64,000 nucleotides of DNA from Roseitranquillus sp963749675 (lineage in GTDB: Bacteria; Pseudomonadota; Alphaproteobacteria; Rhodobacterales; Rhodobacteraceae): positions 682,001 through 746,000 of the forward strand of contig CAVVNT010000010.1 in assembly GCA_963749675.1 (NCBI GenBank). Reading direction: 5' to 3'. Shown piece by piece: positions 8,071 through 16,642 of the stretch. Numbering within the stretch: the first letter of the stretch is position 1; each line of letters starts with the position of its first letter. Under the pieces are notes generated by a model. It was not told the origin of the DNA. It did not search any database and saw only the letters and a list, made by a program, of their open reading frames with translations. The translations under genes were made by a program, and so were the position numbers.

Positions 8071-9343
8071 ATGCGGCCAAGAAGAAGAAGGGAGAGCCCC
8101 GTTAGTGCCACGCCGCTGGAGCGGCGGATCCGCAAGCTCTATACGAACGAGCGCCTTGAGGAAGCGAGGGCCTTCATCAAGCGCTTCCACCGCGAGAACG
8201 GTTTGGACGAGGCGGCCTGCCGCAGCCGACTGCGCGAGGTCAGCCGCAGCCTACGCCTAGACGGCACATACATCCATACGCGCGACGAACTGGCTTTCGG
8301 CGCGCGGCTTGCTTGGCGGAACCATTCGAGATGCATCGGTCGGCTTTTCTGGGACTTCTCTGGAGGTGGTCGATTGTCGTGATGTGACGGATCCGGATGA
8401 GATGGCGACACAGATCGCAGGGCACCTCAATGCAGCTGCAAATGGCGGCCGCATCCGTTCGATCATGACGGTCTTCCCGCCGGCCGGGCCGCAGGGCTTG
8501 CCGCCTTATGTCGAGAGCCCTCAGATACTTCAGTATGCAGGATATCTACACGCCGATGGGCGCGTGACGGGCGACCCTCAATCAATCCAGAACACTCGCA
8601 TTCTGCAGTCTCTAGGCTGGACGCCGCCGAGCGAGCCAGGGCATTTCGATCTTCTGCCCTTTGTCATTCGAGAACCGTCCGGCCGCAGGCTGTTCTACGA
8701 GGTACCCGCTGGCCTCGCTCACGAGGTTCCGATCGTCCATCCGGAATTCGCTGCGATCGGAGATCTCCAGTTGCGCTGGTACGGCGTACCCGTCGTCAGC
8801 GACATGATCCTGACAATTGGCGGAATCGAGTATCCCTGCGCACCGCTCAACGGCTTCTACATGTGCACCGAGATCGCTTCCCGGAACCTGGGCGACGAGC
8901 GGCGCTACAACGTGCTTCCAGCGGTAGCTCAGGCGCTGGGCCTCGATTCCAGCAAGGCCGCGACGCTCTGGAAGGATCGCGCGCTTACCGAGCTGAACGT
9001 GGCCGTCATCCATTCGTTCGACGCGGCCGGGATCACTCTCGTGGACCATCATGCGGCAAGCGAGCAGTACATGCTCTTTCAGCGCCGGGAGCGGTCGGCT
9101 GGCAGGGTTCCGTTCGGCCGCTGGTCCTGGATCGTGCCGCCGCAGGCGTCCTCCTCCTGCCCCGTCTTCCACGTCAGCATGAAAGATGCCAACGCGACGC
9201 CAAACTTCTACCGGTCGCGCGCGATAGACGGCAAAACGCTCAGGCCGGACTACACGGACGAGGATCAGTCGAGGCTACTGTCGCGCCGCCTAGCGATCAG
9301 AAGACGCATGAATGCGTGGAGACGGGCACGCGAGGTCGGCTAA
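8071..9343 (+). pseudogene. nos: Bacterial nitric oxide synthase oxygenase, one frameshift
   Basis: The product matches NOS oxygenase domains along its whole length. Residues 79-94 contain ARLAWRNHSRCIGRLF, with the heme-thiolate Cys at 88. Further on are SIMTVFPPA, NGFYMCTEIASRNL with the arginine-binding Glu, TELNVAVIHSFDAAGITLVD and RWSWIVPPQ. The enzyme class oxidises L-arginine to citrulline and NO using a partner reductase; no reductase domain is attached, as usual in bacteria. One extra base near 8353-8357 shifts the frame: removing a T gives FWDSLEVVDCRDV, as in other bacterial NOS. The Trp usual in the NGWYM motif is Phe here. With the shift the protein would stop at 8382. A sequencing error would make this an intact gene. 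Confidence 0.88.
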
Positions 9344-9729
9344 CGAACTCACATAGCTCCGGTGTACAGTGGTACTTTCATGCGAAGCCACGCTTCTGAG
9401 GAGCGCCGATGAGCGGCATGGCCAGTGTCTGTCGCGGACGAAATGCGCCTCGTTCGCTTACTGCACTTACTGCGTCAATTCTACCGCTGCGCCAACAAAG
9501 CTGTTGCTTCGGACGGAGGATGGTCAGGAGTAACCTCGGCCATCCGACCAAAATGCTCGGATGTCCCCATCGTCGGCTTTCCTTCCCTTGGATCGCGGTG
9601 CGGCACCCTATGCTCAGGACCCGAGCAAACCGCTACACGCCGGCGCTTGCGGATTAGTCGGTGTGGCTATGATGTATGGCCGGCACGGCGTCGGCGATGT
9701 GGACGGGCGGGAGGATCGGAGGAACATCC
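9344..9729. other. Gap between the NOS gene and the recombinase remnant
   Basis: About 385 bp with no convincing gene. A short open frame at 9409-9657 has no motif and unlikely composition. The last 15 bases hold the ribosome-binding site (GGAGG) of the following recombinase fragment. Confidence 0.4.
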
Positions 9730-10128
9730 ATGTCATTCTCGAACCTCCCAATGCTCCGCCCCCAGCGCGCCGCCTGGAACAAGAGCCGGATCGTCGGCCA
9801 GAAGCGGCCGCTCCTGCCGAAGCACGTCTGGGCGATCCGAGTGCGCTTGGAGTTGGCCGCGAACATTCGCGACCTGGCGCTCTTCAACATGGCCGTCGAC
9901 AGCAAGCTGCGGGGGTGCGACCTGGTCAGGCTCAAGGTCGCTGACGTCGTGGTTGCCGGTCGCGTCAAGGAGCGCGCCTCGATCATCCAGAGCAAGACGC
10001 AGCGGCCCGTGCAGTTCGAGATCACCGAAGGGACGAGACAGTCCGTGCTCCGCTGGGTGCAGAGTCCGCCGATGCTCGGCTCCGAACACCTCTGGCCTCT
10101 CAACTTCGACAGCTACAGCGGTAAGTGA
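9730..10128 (+). pseudogene. Tyrosine recombinase, N-terminal fragment
   Basis: Starts at ATG 9730, preceded by GGAGG at a 7-base spacing. The product (AIRVRLELAANIRDLALFNM, then DSKLRGCDLVRLKVADV and QSVLRWVQSPP) looks like the core-binding region and first catalytic strand of a small phage-type integrase. The catalytic Arg is probably the one in SKLRGCDL. Homology-like sequence stops after EHLWP (about 10095) and the frame ends at 10128. The C-terminal catalytic part lies at 12003-12263, beyond an IS1634-type element. The gene is therefore broken. Confidence 0.72.
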
Positions 10129-10158
10129 TTGATATTGCTATGCCCGGTTGGCCAAAAA

Positions 10159-11889
10159 TGTAACTACACGGGCTCTGTCAGGCGGGTTTGGGCAGGGTCA
10201 GGGCATCAAAGAGGTCCAGCTGTTCCGGGGTTGGGCGGGTCGTGCCTTCGAGAGTGCGCTCGGCGATCCGGGCCTGATGGCGATGAATGCGGGCGAGCAG
10301 ATCGAGCGCGGTGCGGGGGCTGGCGCTGTGGCCCTTTGCCTTCAGGCGCATGCGCATGACCCGGTGCAGCACGAGGGCGAGGAAGCAGATCAGCGCATGG
10401 GCCCGAATGCGGTCGGGCAACCGGTGGTGGACGGGCGCGATCTCGATGTCGGATTTCAGCACCCGGAAGCCGCGCTCGATGTCGGCGAGGCTCTTGTAGC
10501 GCGCCACTGCGTCGGCGGCGGTCAGGTCGGGAGCGTTGGTGATCAGCGCGAGCCTGCCATCGAAGAGTTCGGCTTCGGCGATGGCGGCCTCGTCGACGCT
10601 CCAGCTGAAGCGGTCGGCGGTGTAATCGGCCTTGAGAAAGCGGGCCAGTTCCGCCTCGGCTACGGCGCGGGTGAAGCGGCTGTAGGCCCCGCGGTCGGAA
10701 GCGCGGCGCCCCCGGGCGGTCTGGTCCTCGTCCTGGGCATCGAGCCGGGCCACCATCTTCTCTGCCATGGCCTCGAGTTCGGCGATGCGGGCGCGGCGGC
10801 GGGTGGATTGCTCCTCGGCGCGCAGCGGGTCATCGGCGACGATCAGGCGGTGACCGGCAAACGTGCTCTCGGTCAGCCCCTCTGCATCGAAGGCGAGGCC
10901 CTGGAAGGTCTCGACCAGCTCGGCGTAACGCCGCGCTGGCACGGCGAGGATGAACTCCAGCCGACGATCGCCCCGCTCTGCAAGGGCGGTCAGCTCACCG
11001 ATGTTTTCCAGGCTGAGGAGCCCGCGGCCGGCCACCAGGATGACGCGCTGGATCGGGAAACGCGCGAGAACCGTCTGGAGCATGGCCTGCAGCGTCTTCG
11101 TTTCCGCGACGTTGCCGGAGTGCACCGTGTGCATGAGAGGCAGACCCTCGGCGGTCTGCACGACGCCGAGGACGAACTGCCGGGCGATGCCGCCGCGCTC
11201 CTTGTTCATGCCGAACGCGCCCAGGTCGTCCGCGACCTCCCCCTCGCCGTGGATGCGCACGGTGGTCAGGTCGTAGAAGACCACGGCAAGGTCTTGATCG
11301 ACCAGCGGGCGGATCTGTCTGGCCAGCTCGAGTTCCACCCGCTCGGCGCGATCCATCAGCGCATCCATCGCGCGAAGCAGATGCTGGTGGGTGACGGTCT
11401 CGGGCATTGCCGGCATCGCCACGGTCTCCAGCCAGCGCAGGCAGCCCAGCTTGCTTGTGGGGTCGCACAGCCGGTTGAACACCATGGCGCGGACGAGCGG
11501 CTCCACATCGGTTCCGCGACGCCCCGACCGCAAGGCCCGGCCGAGCGCGCGATCGAGACCGAGGTCCTTCCAAAGCGCATGCAGGGCGAAGACGTCGCCG
11601 TAACTGCGCGCGCCTTGCCAGGCGATCTCGGTCTTCGCCGGCTCGTCCCGCCCTGCAACCCGGCTGAGGCCCCGGATGAGGGCGTCGAGCTGGCCGTCCT
11701 TCATTCCGTCGACGCGCCCGAGATTGGCGACGACGCGCAGCCTGGGCTTCCCCGCCTCGTTGCGGAAGGACTCGACGATCTGCAGATAGCGGCGCCCGCC
11801 GCTCTCGGTGACGCGTGTGAACATGGAATGCAGAGTGCCGCATAGGAAGCTGCACTGCAATGTGCATAGGGATGCGACGTGTAACTACA
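10159..11889 (-). mobile_element. IS1634-type insertion sequence
   Basis: About 1.73 kb carrying one transposase. The ends read TGTAACTACACG on the left (10159-10170) and, inverted, TGTAGTTACACG on the right (11878-11889), a 10/12 inverted match. Because that motif is almost palindromic, the 11-mer TGTAACTACAC also appears as a direct repeat (10159-10169 and 11880-11890). I see no clean target duplication outside it. Confidence 0.72.
10178..11824 (-). CDS. IS1634-type transposase with an altered catalytic residue
   Basis: A 548-residue DDE transposase of the IS4/IS1634 superfamily. The first catalytic Asp is in VVFYDLTTVRIHG and the Glu is in YKSLADIERGFRVLKS. The second catalytic position normally reads VADRGLLSL; here it reads VAGRGLLSL, with Gly at residue 266 (codon GGC at 11029-11027). 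Loss of that Asp should prevent strand transfer. The start at 11824 (MFTRVTESGGRRYLQIVES) fits the family; an upstream in-frame ATG at 11860 is possible. It sits inside the broken tyrosine recombinase, so it helped to inactivate it or landed in an already dead gene. Confidence 0.85.
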   Translation of the reverse strand: MFTRVTESGGRRYLQIVESFRNEAGKPRLRVVANLGRVDGMKDGQLDALIRGLSRVAGRDEPAKTEIAWQGARSYGDVFALHALWKDLGLDRALGRALRSGRRGTDVEPLVRAMVFNRLCDPTSKLGCLRWLETVAMPAMPETVTHQHLLRAMDALMDRAERVELELARQIRPLVDQDLAVVFYDLTTVRIHGEGEVADDLGAFGMNKERGGIARQFVLGVVQTAEGLPLMHTVHSGNVAETKTLQAMLQTVLARFPIQRVILVAGRGLLSLENIGELTALAERGDRRLEFILAVPARRYAELVETFQGLAFDAEGLTESTFAGHRLIVADDPLRAEEQSTRRRARIAELEAMAEKMVARLDAQDEDQTARGRRASDRGAYSRFTRAVAEAELARFLKADYTADRFSWSVDEAAIAEAELFDGRLALITNAPDLTAADAVARYKSLADIERGFRVLKSDIEIAPVHHRLPDRIRAHALICFLALVLHRVMRMRLKAKGHSASPRTALDLLARIHRHQARIAERTLEGTTRPTPEQLDLFDALTLPKPA

Positions 11890-12002
11890 CAGATTGCGGC
11901 GAAATCCACCCCGAACGGCTACCAACCCCTTGAATTCGCGTACCCGGCACGCGCCGGAGACACGAAATCTGGTCGGCAAATGTCGAACTTGGGGCGCCCG
12001 GG

Positions 12003-12263
12003 CGCTTCCATGATCGGCCGCACATCTCGCCGCGCCAGTACGGCCGTATGCTCAAAGACTGGGTTGCCTCCATCGGTCTCGAGCCGAGCGCCTACGGCAC
12101 CCACTCCATGCGACGGACGAAAGCGGCGCAGATCTACAAGAAGACCGGCAATCTGAGAGCGGTGCAGCTTCTCCTCGGACATACCAAGATGGACAGCACT
12201 GTCCGCTACCTCGGTGTCGAACTCGAGGACGCGCTCGTGATCGCTGAGGCGATCGAGATCTGA
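12003..12263 (+). pseudogene. Tyrosine recombinase, C-terminal catalytic fragment
   Basis: Reads RFHDRPHISPRQYGRMLK, then YGTHSMRRTKAAQI, LLLGHTKMDSTVRYLGVE and a short tail. It holds the HxxR pair, the second His and the nucleophile Tyr (VRYLG) of phage integrases. It continues the fragment at 9730-10128: LWP at 10095 joined to GRFHDRP at 12000 gives a normal order. The flanks between those points and the IS (about 60 and 110 bp) are extra sequence, so more than one event separated the halves. Confidence 0.75.
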
Positions 12264-12486
12264 AGCAGTAAAGAGGGGGGCCGGCCTGGGTCGGGGTCGG
12301 CCCTGACCGGACATCCGACTCGTCGGGAGTTTGCGGCATCGCAGCGGAATGACCTGCCGTTCATCGCGGGCGCAGCGGTGCCGTGCATCCGAACTCAGCG
12401 TCGTGCCACGGTTGGGCGCGCCTCGCGCATCTTCACCGCCTCCGCCTCGTCCGCTCGCGCGATCGACCGGACGTCCGCTCCCCCAA

Positions 12487-15039
12487 TCAGGCGCCGGACG
12501 CGGTGGAACTCGGCCGACGTACGGTGCGCTTGGTGTTCGTGGTCAGCTCTTCGATGGCGTCGGGTGAAATGGCACGCTTGATTGCGCTCTCCTTGACCGC
12601 TTCGCGAACTGCGGGGCTGCGGACGAGGAGTCGCCGGAAGCGGTTCTCATCAAGGGTGAGAAGCGTGCAGGGCGCGATCGCCTGAACTTCAGCGAGGCGC
12701 GCGCTGCGCGTAAGGATCGCCATCTGGCCGAACATCTCGCCGCGTCCGAGGCGCCAGCTCTGGCCGGCGTGCCTCAGCTCCACGGCACCGGAGGCGATGA
12801 AGAAGACCCGGCCCGGCGCGTCCTCGCGGCGCACGATGTTCTCGCCGGGATCCGCGTACCGCGTGACGAGGACACGCGCGAGACGTCGCAGCGTCGGCTC
12901 GTCCAGGTCGGAGAACAGCGGCACCTGCCGCGCGAGATCCGCCCTGCGTACGGCGAGGTCGAGGCGCGGGCGCACCTCTTCCCGGGAACGGCGGGTGGTG
13001 AGGTTCTGGGAGAGATCGGTGTAGAGCTCGGACCCGATCAGACCTTCGGCGCGAAGGGCAAGGTACTCGCGTTCCTCCTGGCGCAGGGCGGTGCGGCGGA
13101 TGAAGCGGCGCTCCAGCTCCTCGGCGTAGCCGGGATACTGCAGCCTCAGCCCATCAAGAGCCTGCTCGACGGACTCAATCCGACGGTCGAGAAGCTCATG
13201 GAGCAACTCGGCAACCCGGCGGCCGTGGATACGGCGGATCCGGGCGTCGATGAAGGTGTGCAGGTCGCTCAGGATCAGCCGCTGCGACAGCAGGATCTCG
13301 AACCGGTCGGCGGTCAGGCGCGCCAGCGGTCTGGCAAGCCGAAGGCGGTTGTAGAGAAACAGCGTCGTCCGGAACCTTGGACCGTAGCCCAACGCGCGCA
13401 TCGAGGCGCGGCGATAGCCGAGACGGCCGCCGCTGCGGGTCGCCTCGATCAGCCTGTCCGCCTCCGTGAGCATCCAGTCGGCGAGGCGGAGCGAGACGGA
13501 GCGTTCGCGGAGCCGTTCGAGGATCAGGTCGCGCTCGGCGCCGGCGAGCGCGATGAGGCCGAGGGTGATGCGATCGCGGTCGAGGATCTCGGTGTTCTCC
13601 TCGGCGGCACGGACAGCCTCATCCAGTCGACGGCCGAACTCCTTGGCCTCGGACCGGACGATCTCCCGGGTGAGGCCGTAGTTGTTCGTGACCTGCGCCA
13701 CGTCCTCGCGCACCGACTGGAGTGCCACGGCGATCACCTGGTTCGACAGCGCCGCGTCGAGCGGCGACAGCCGGTCGAGGCCGAGCCGTCCGATGACCCA
13801 GCGCAGCGTGCTGCCCTGCACGACGAGCGTGAAGAGGGTGAAGCCGGTGGCGAGGATTCCGACCATGCGCCGGGTCTCGGCCGGCACGCGGAGGCTCTCG
13901 GTGACGGCGAGCGCCAGCGCCAGCGTCACCGCGCCGCGGAGGCCGCCCCACAGGATCGCGGTTCGATACGGGCGCTCGATCACGGGCGAGACCCGCACCA
14001 GCGACATCAGCGGCAGGAGCACGAACAGGACCAGCGCCCGCGCCGCGATCGCGGCCACCACAACGACGAGGACGAGTCCTGCATCGCCGAGCGACACGCC
14101 CTCCAGCAGGCGCGGAATGAGGAGCGCGGCGAGCACGAAGATGAGCGCCCCCGCCCAATGCGCCAGCAGGTCCCAGACCTCGCGCAGCGCCGTCCAGGCG
14201 GCCGGCGCGAGCCGTCCCGGCCCCATGAGGTTCAGCGTCAGGCCCGACGACACGACGGCAATGACGCCCGAGGCGCCGACGCTCTGCTCGGCGGTAACAT
14301 AGGCCAGGTAGGGCAGTGCGACGGAGATCGAGATCTGCGCCGTGTCGTGCTGCGGAAAGAGTGACATCACGGCGACGGCCAGCCGTGCCAGCACCCAGCC
14401 GGTGAACGCGCCGCCGACCATCAGGAGCGGAAACCGCGCGAGCGCACCGCCCAGGTTCGGATCGGGCACGCCGAGCATGACGAACCCCATGAAGAGTCCG
14501 AAGAGCGCAATCGCCGCGGCGTCGTTGAGCAGGCTCTCGCCTTCGACGAGGCGGCTCAACCGGCGCGGCGCCGCGATCGAGCGGAAGATTCCCACGACCG
14601 CCGACGGGTCCGTGGTCGACACGATCGACCCAATGAGCAGGCACGCCGCAAGCGAGAGCGGGCTTGTGAGGTTCAGCGCGTAGCCGACGGCCACGCTCGA
14701 GACCGCCACCGCGACTACGGCGAGAACGAGGATCGGGACCCAGTCGTCGAGCATCCGGCGCAGGTTCATGCCCAAGGTAACCTGGAACAGCAGCGTGGGC
14801 AGGAAGACGTAGAGGAACACGTTTGACCGGATCGGCAATCCGAGGATCGCCTCGGCCACCGGGTTCAGGGCATCCGTGAGCTCGGTGCGCAGAAAGAACA
14901 CCGCCGCCACTCCGATGAGGATACCGAGGCCGGCGAGCAGGACGCTGTAGGGCAGCCGCAATCGCGCCGCGAGCGGCTCCGCCAGTCCGATCACGACGAA
15001 CAGAGAGGCGATGATCGTCGTGATGACCACGATGTCCAT
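12487..15039 (-). CDS. CPA1 Na+/H+ antiporter with C-terminal cNMP-binding-like domain
   Basis: An 850-residue inner-membrane protein. The first 400 or so residues contain about 12 hydrophobic segments and the CPA1 motifs TTDPSAVVG and EGESLLNDAAAIALFG (the Asn-Asp ion site), so it exchanges Na+ or K+ for protons. A long helical cytoplasmic stretch follows, rich in Arg and Glu. A CAP_ED-like domain near residues 690-800 has VFFIASGAVELRHAG and GEMFGQMAILTRSARLAEV. The Glu usual in the FGE loop of true cAMP binders is Gln here, so ligand binding is uncertain. It faces away from the AraC gene, with a 16-bp inverted repeat in the gap. Intact. Confidence 0.9.
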   Translation of the reverse strand: MDIVVITTIIASLFVVIGLAEPLAARLRLPYSVLLAGLGILIGVAAVFFLRTELTDALNPVAEAILGLPIRSNVFLYVFLPTLLFQVTLGMNLRRMLDDWVPILVLAVVAVAVSSVAVGYALNLTSPLSLAACLLIGSIVSTTDPSAVVGIFRSIAAPRRLSRLVEGESLLNDAAAIALFGLFMGFVMLGVPDPNLGGALARFPLLMVGGAFTGWVLARLAVAVMSLFPQHDTAQISISVALPYLAYVTAEQSVGASGVIAVVSSGLTLNLMGPGRLAPAAWTALREVWDLLAHWAGALIFVLAALLIPRLLEGVSLGDAGLVLVVVVAAIAARALVLFVLLPLMSLVRVSPVIERPYRTAILWGGLRGAVTLALALAVTESLRVPAETRRMVGILATGFTLFTLVVQGSTLRWVIGRLGLDRLSPLDAALSNQVIAVALQSVREDVAQVTNNYGLTREIVRSEAKEFGRRLDEAVRAAEENTEILDRDRITLGLIALAGAERDLILERLRERSVSLRLADWMLTEADRLIEATRSGGRLGYRRASMRALGYGPRFRTTLFLYNRLRLARPLARLTADRFEILLSQRLILSDLHTFIDARIRRIHGRRVAELLHELLDRRIESVEQALDGLRLQYPGYAEELERRFIRRTALRQEEREYLALRAEGLIGSELYTDLSQNLTTRRSREEVRPRLDLAVRRADLARQVPLFSDLDEPTLRRLARVLVTRYADPGENIVRREDAPGRVFFIASGAVELRHAGQSWRLGRGEMFGQMAILTRSARLAEVQAIAPCTLLTLDENRFRRLLVRSPAVREAVKESAIKRAISPDAIEELTTNTKRTVRRPSSTASGA

Positions 15040-15401
15040 CGTTCCGGTTTAGCCGAGCGGCGCAAGGCGGAACAGTCTCAGCGAGCGAACGCCGGGGAGG
15101 TAGCTCGCGTCAGACAATTCAACGACGCCCCCAGCGGGTGGTGAAGCCGAGGGCGTGCACGGCCCGGAGTTCCCCTTCGCCGTCTTCCACGAACGCTGCG
15201 ATGCGGCAGGGTTCGCGGTCATTCGTCGGAGGGTTGTCACACGCCTAAATCTCCCACATTCGCGCGCGGTCGGCGGCGTTTTTGGCGAACCAGGCGCAGA
15301 CGGCGCGCTGACCCGGACCGAGGCATCGATCGTTACCCAGTGGGCCGTCTTACGCCAACGCGCCGTCTGCGCCTCCGTCAGGCATCGTCGGGGACCGCGA
15401 C
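15040..15401. other. Intergenic region between antiporter and AraC genes
   Basis: About 360 bp without a convincing gene. Both flanking genes are on the minus strand, so it contains the promoter of the antiporter gene and the 3' end of the AraC gene. The notable content is a long perfect inverted repeat described separately. A 63-codon open frame at 15049-15240 has no recognisable features. Confidence 0.45.
15292..15374. repeat. 16-bp perfect inverted repeat with 51-bp spacer
   Basis: AGGCGCAGACGGCGCG at 15292-15307 is exactly reversed as CGCGCCGTCTGCGCCT at 15359-15374. The arms lie between the antiporter start and the AraC stop. They are too far apart for a simple terminator and no T-tract follows. 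Possible roles are a regulator site with DNA looping, a long leader RNA hairpin, or the ends of a tiny lost element. Confidence 0.6.
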
Positions 15402-16511
15402 TCAGCCGAGGTCTCGGCCCCTAGCGTTGGGGTTCGCGTCGCGCAATAGCACGCCTTGTCGACGGCTACTCCGATACTCGAGAGGGGTCTGTCCCATGGC
15501 CCGGCGGAACGCGCGGGCGAAATGCGCCGGAGCGGAATAGCCCAAATCATTCGAGATATGGGTGACCGGGATGTCGGAGTATGCGAGCAGGTTGGCTGCG
15601 CGGCGCACACGAACCGCAGCGGTGATGTCCCGAAAGCTGGTGCCGCATCGGTTCAGCTCGCGCTGAAGACTCCTGACGCTCGAGTCCAAAACGCACGCCA
15701 CACGATCTATCGAGATCGATCCCGCAAGCATCTGCAGCCGCACCTGTTCAGCCACGATCGAGGAGAAGTCAGGGTCGCCGAGTTCCGAACGCGCGCGGGC
15801 CACATCCTCGATCGTGACAACATGTCGCGGAGGTCCGGAAGCGCGTTTCGCGAGCAGGTCCTCCGCGGCGACGCAGATGGCAGGCGCGGCGGCGTCGAAC
15901 CTCGTCAGGGCACCGAAGGCTTCCTCGTAGGGCCAAGCACGACGCGGCGCCGGGATGTCGAGCTCCACCCACAGCGGACGCCAACGCGCCGGCAGGTATT
16001 CGCGACAGATGCTGAGCAGGATCGCGATGATGCCGCTGGCGACATGAGCGTAGCCGTCCCTCCCCTTTGCGGCGCTCGTATAGCTGATGCGGGCCACGCC
16101 GCCCGAGACTTGACACGTGAACACGTCCCCACTGGCGTGAAACCGGGCCCCACGAACGCCACGATCGATGGCGCCGCCGAGTGTATCGGCGCCGAGCACA
16201 TACTCGCCCCAGCAGCCGTAATTGCGAACCGAAAGCTGCGGTGCCAGGGCGAGGCCGAAGTCCTGCTCACGCGCGGTCCGCTCAATCGCCGCGGCAAGCC
16301 GCGCCATGACCGCATGCGGGATGTAGCAGTCCGGATCGGTGAGCAGTTGGGGGTCCACCATCATCTCACGGATCGCGCGTTCCAGCGTCCGCTCGCCATA
16401 GCTCGAAGCCACGAAATCGGGCACACCCGCGAGGGCGGTCGCCGAGATGACGGGGTAGCGACGGGACGAATCGAACCCGCCGGCGAGCCTTGGCGTAAAA
16501 TGGTTCGTCAT
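15402..16511 (-). CDS. AraC-family transcriptional regulator
   Basis: About 369 residues. The N-terminal part resembles the Arabinose_bd (OruR/ArgR-like) sensing domain of AraC proteins. The C-terminal HTH_18 domain has SSVRSLQRELNRCGTSFRDI as first helix-turn-helix and DIPVTHISNDLGYSAPAHF followed by ARAFRRAMGQTPLEYR as second. I chose the ATG at 16511 (MTNHFTPRLAGGF) because the in-frame extension to 16637 would run through the promoter of the divergent DUF3604 gene and has no domain sequence. The effector is unknown. The divergent layout makes the DUF3604 operon the obvious candidate target. Confidence 0.87.
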   Translation of the reverse strand: MTNHFTPRLAGGFDSSRRYPVISATALAGVPDFVASSYGERTLERAIREMMVDPQLLTDPDCYIPHAVMARLAAAIERTAREQDFGLALAPQLSVRNYGCWGEYVLGADTLGGAIDRGVRGARFHASGDVFTCQVSGGVARISYTSAAKGRDGYAHVASGIIAILLSICREYLPARWRPLWVELDIPAPRRAWPYEEAFGALTRFDAAAPAICVAAEDLLAKRASGPPRHVVTIEDVARARSELGDPDFSSIVAEQVRLQMLAGSISIDRVACVLDSSVRSLQRELNRCGTSFRDITAAVRVRRAANLLAYSDIPVTHISNDLGYSAPAHFARAFRRAMGQTPLEYRSSRRQGVLLRDANPNARGRDLG

Positions 16512-16642
16512 CGTCGGCAACTCCGTGCATTGTTCCGCCACGTAACGCGACCACACGGGGCGCGGGCTGCAGGGGTGAAAGCTACCCGCGTTGCGGGCCT
16601 TTGCGCCATAATTTAACTTAGTTTCGTCGGAGGACATGATTG

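Noticed and set aside
10159..10169. TGTAACTACAC direct repeats as a target-site duplication
   Set aside because: The motif is nearly palindromic and also works as the terminal inverted repeat of the IS, which is the simpler reading. Joining across it does not restore the recombinase.
10148..11845. A 565-codon open frame on the plus strand
   Set aside because: It is the antisense shadow of the IS1634-type transposase. It has no motif and repetitive composition produced by GC-rich codon use on the other strand.
12264..12310. GGGCCGGCC and GGTCGGCCC as a terminator after the recombinase fragment
   Set aside because: The stem depends on a G-T pair, the loop is long and no T-tract follows.
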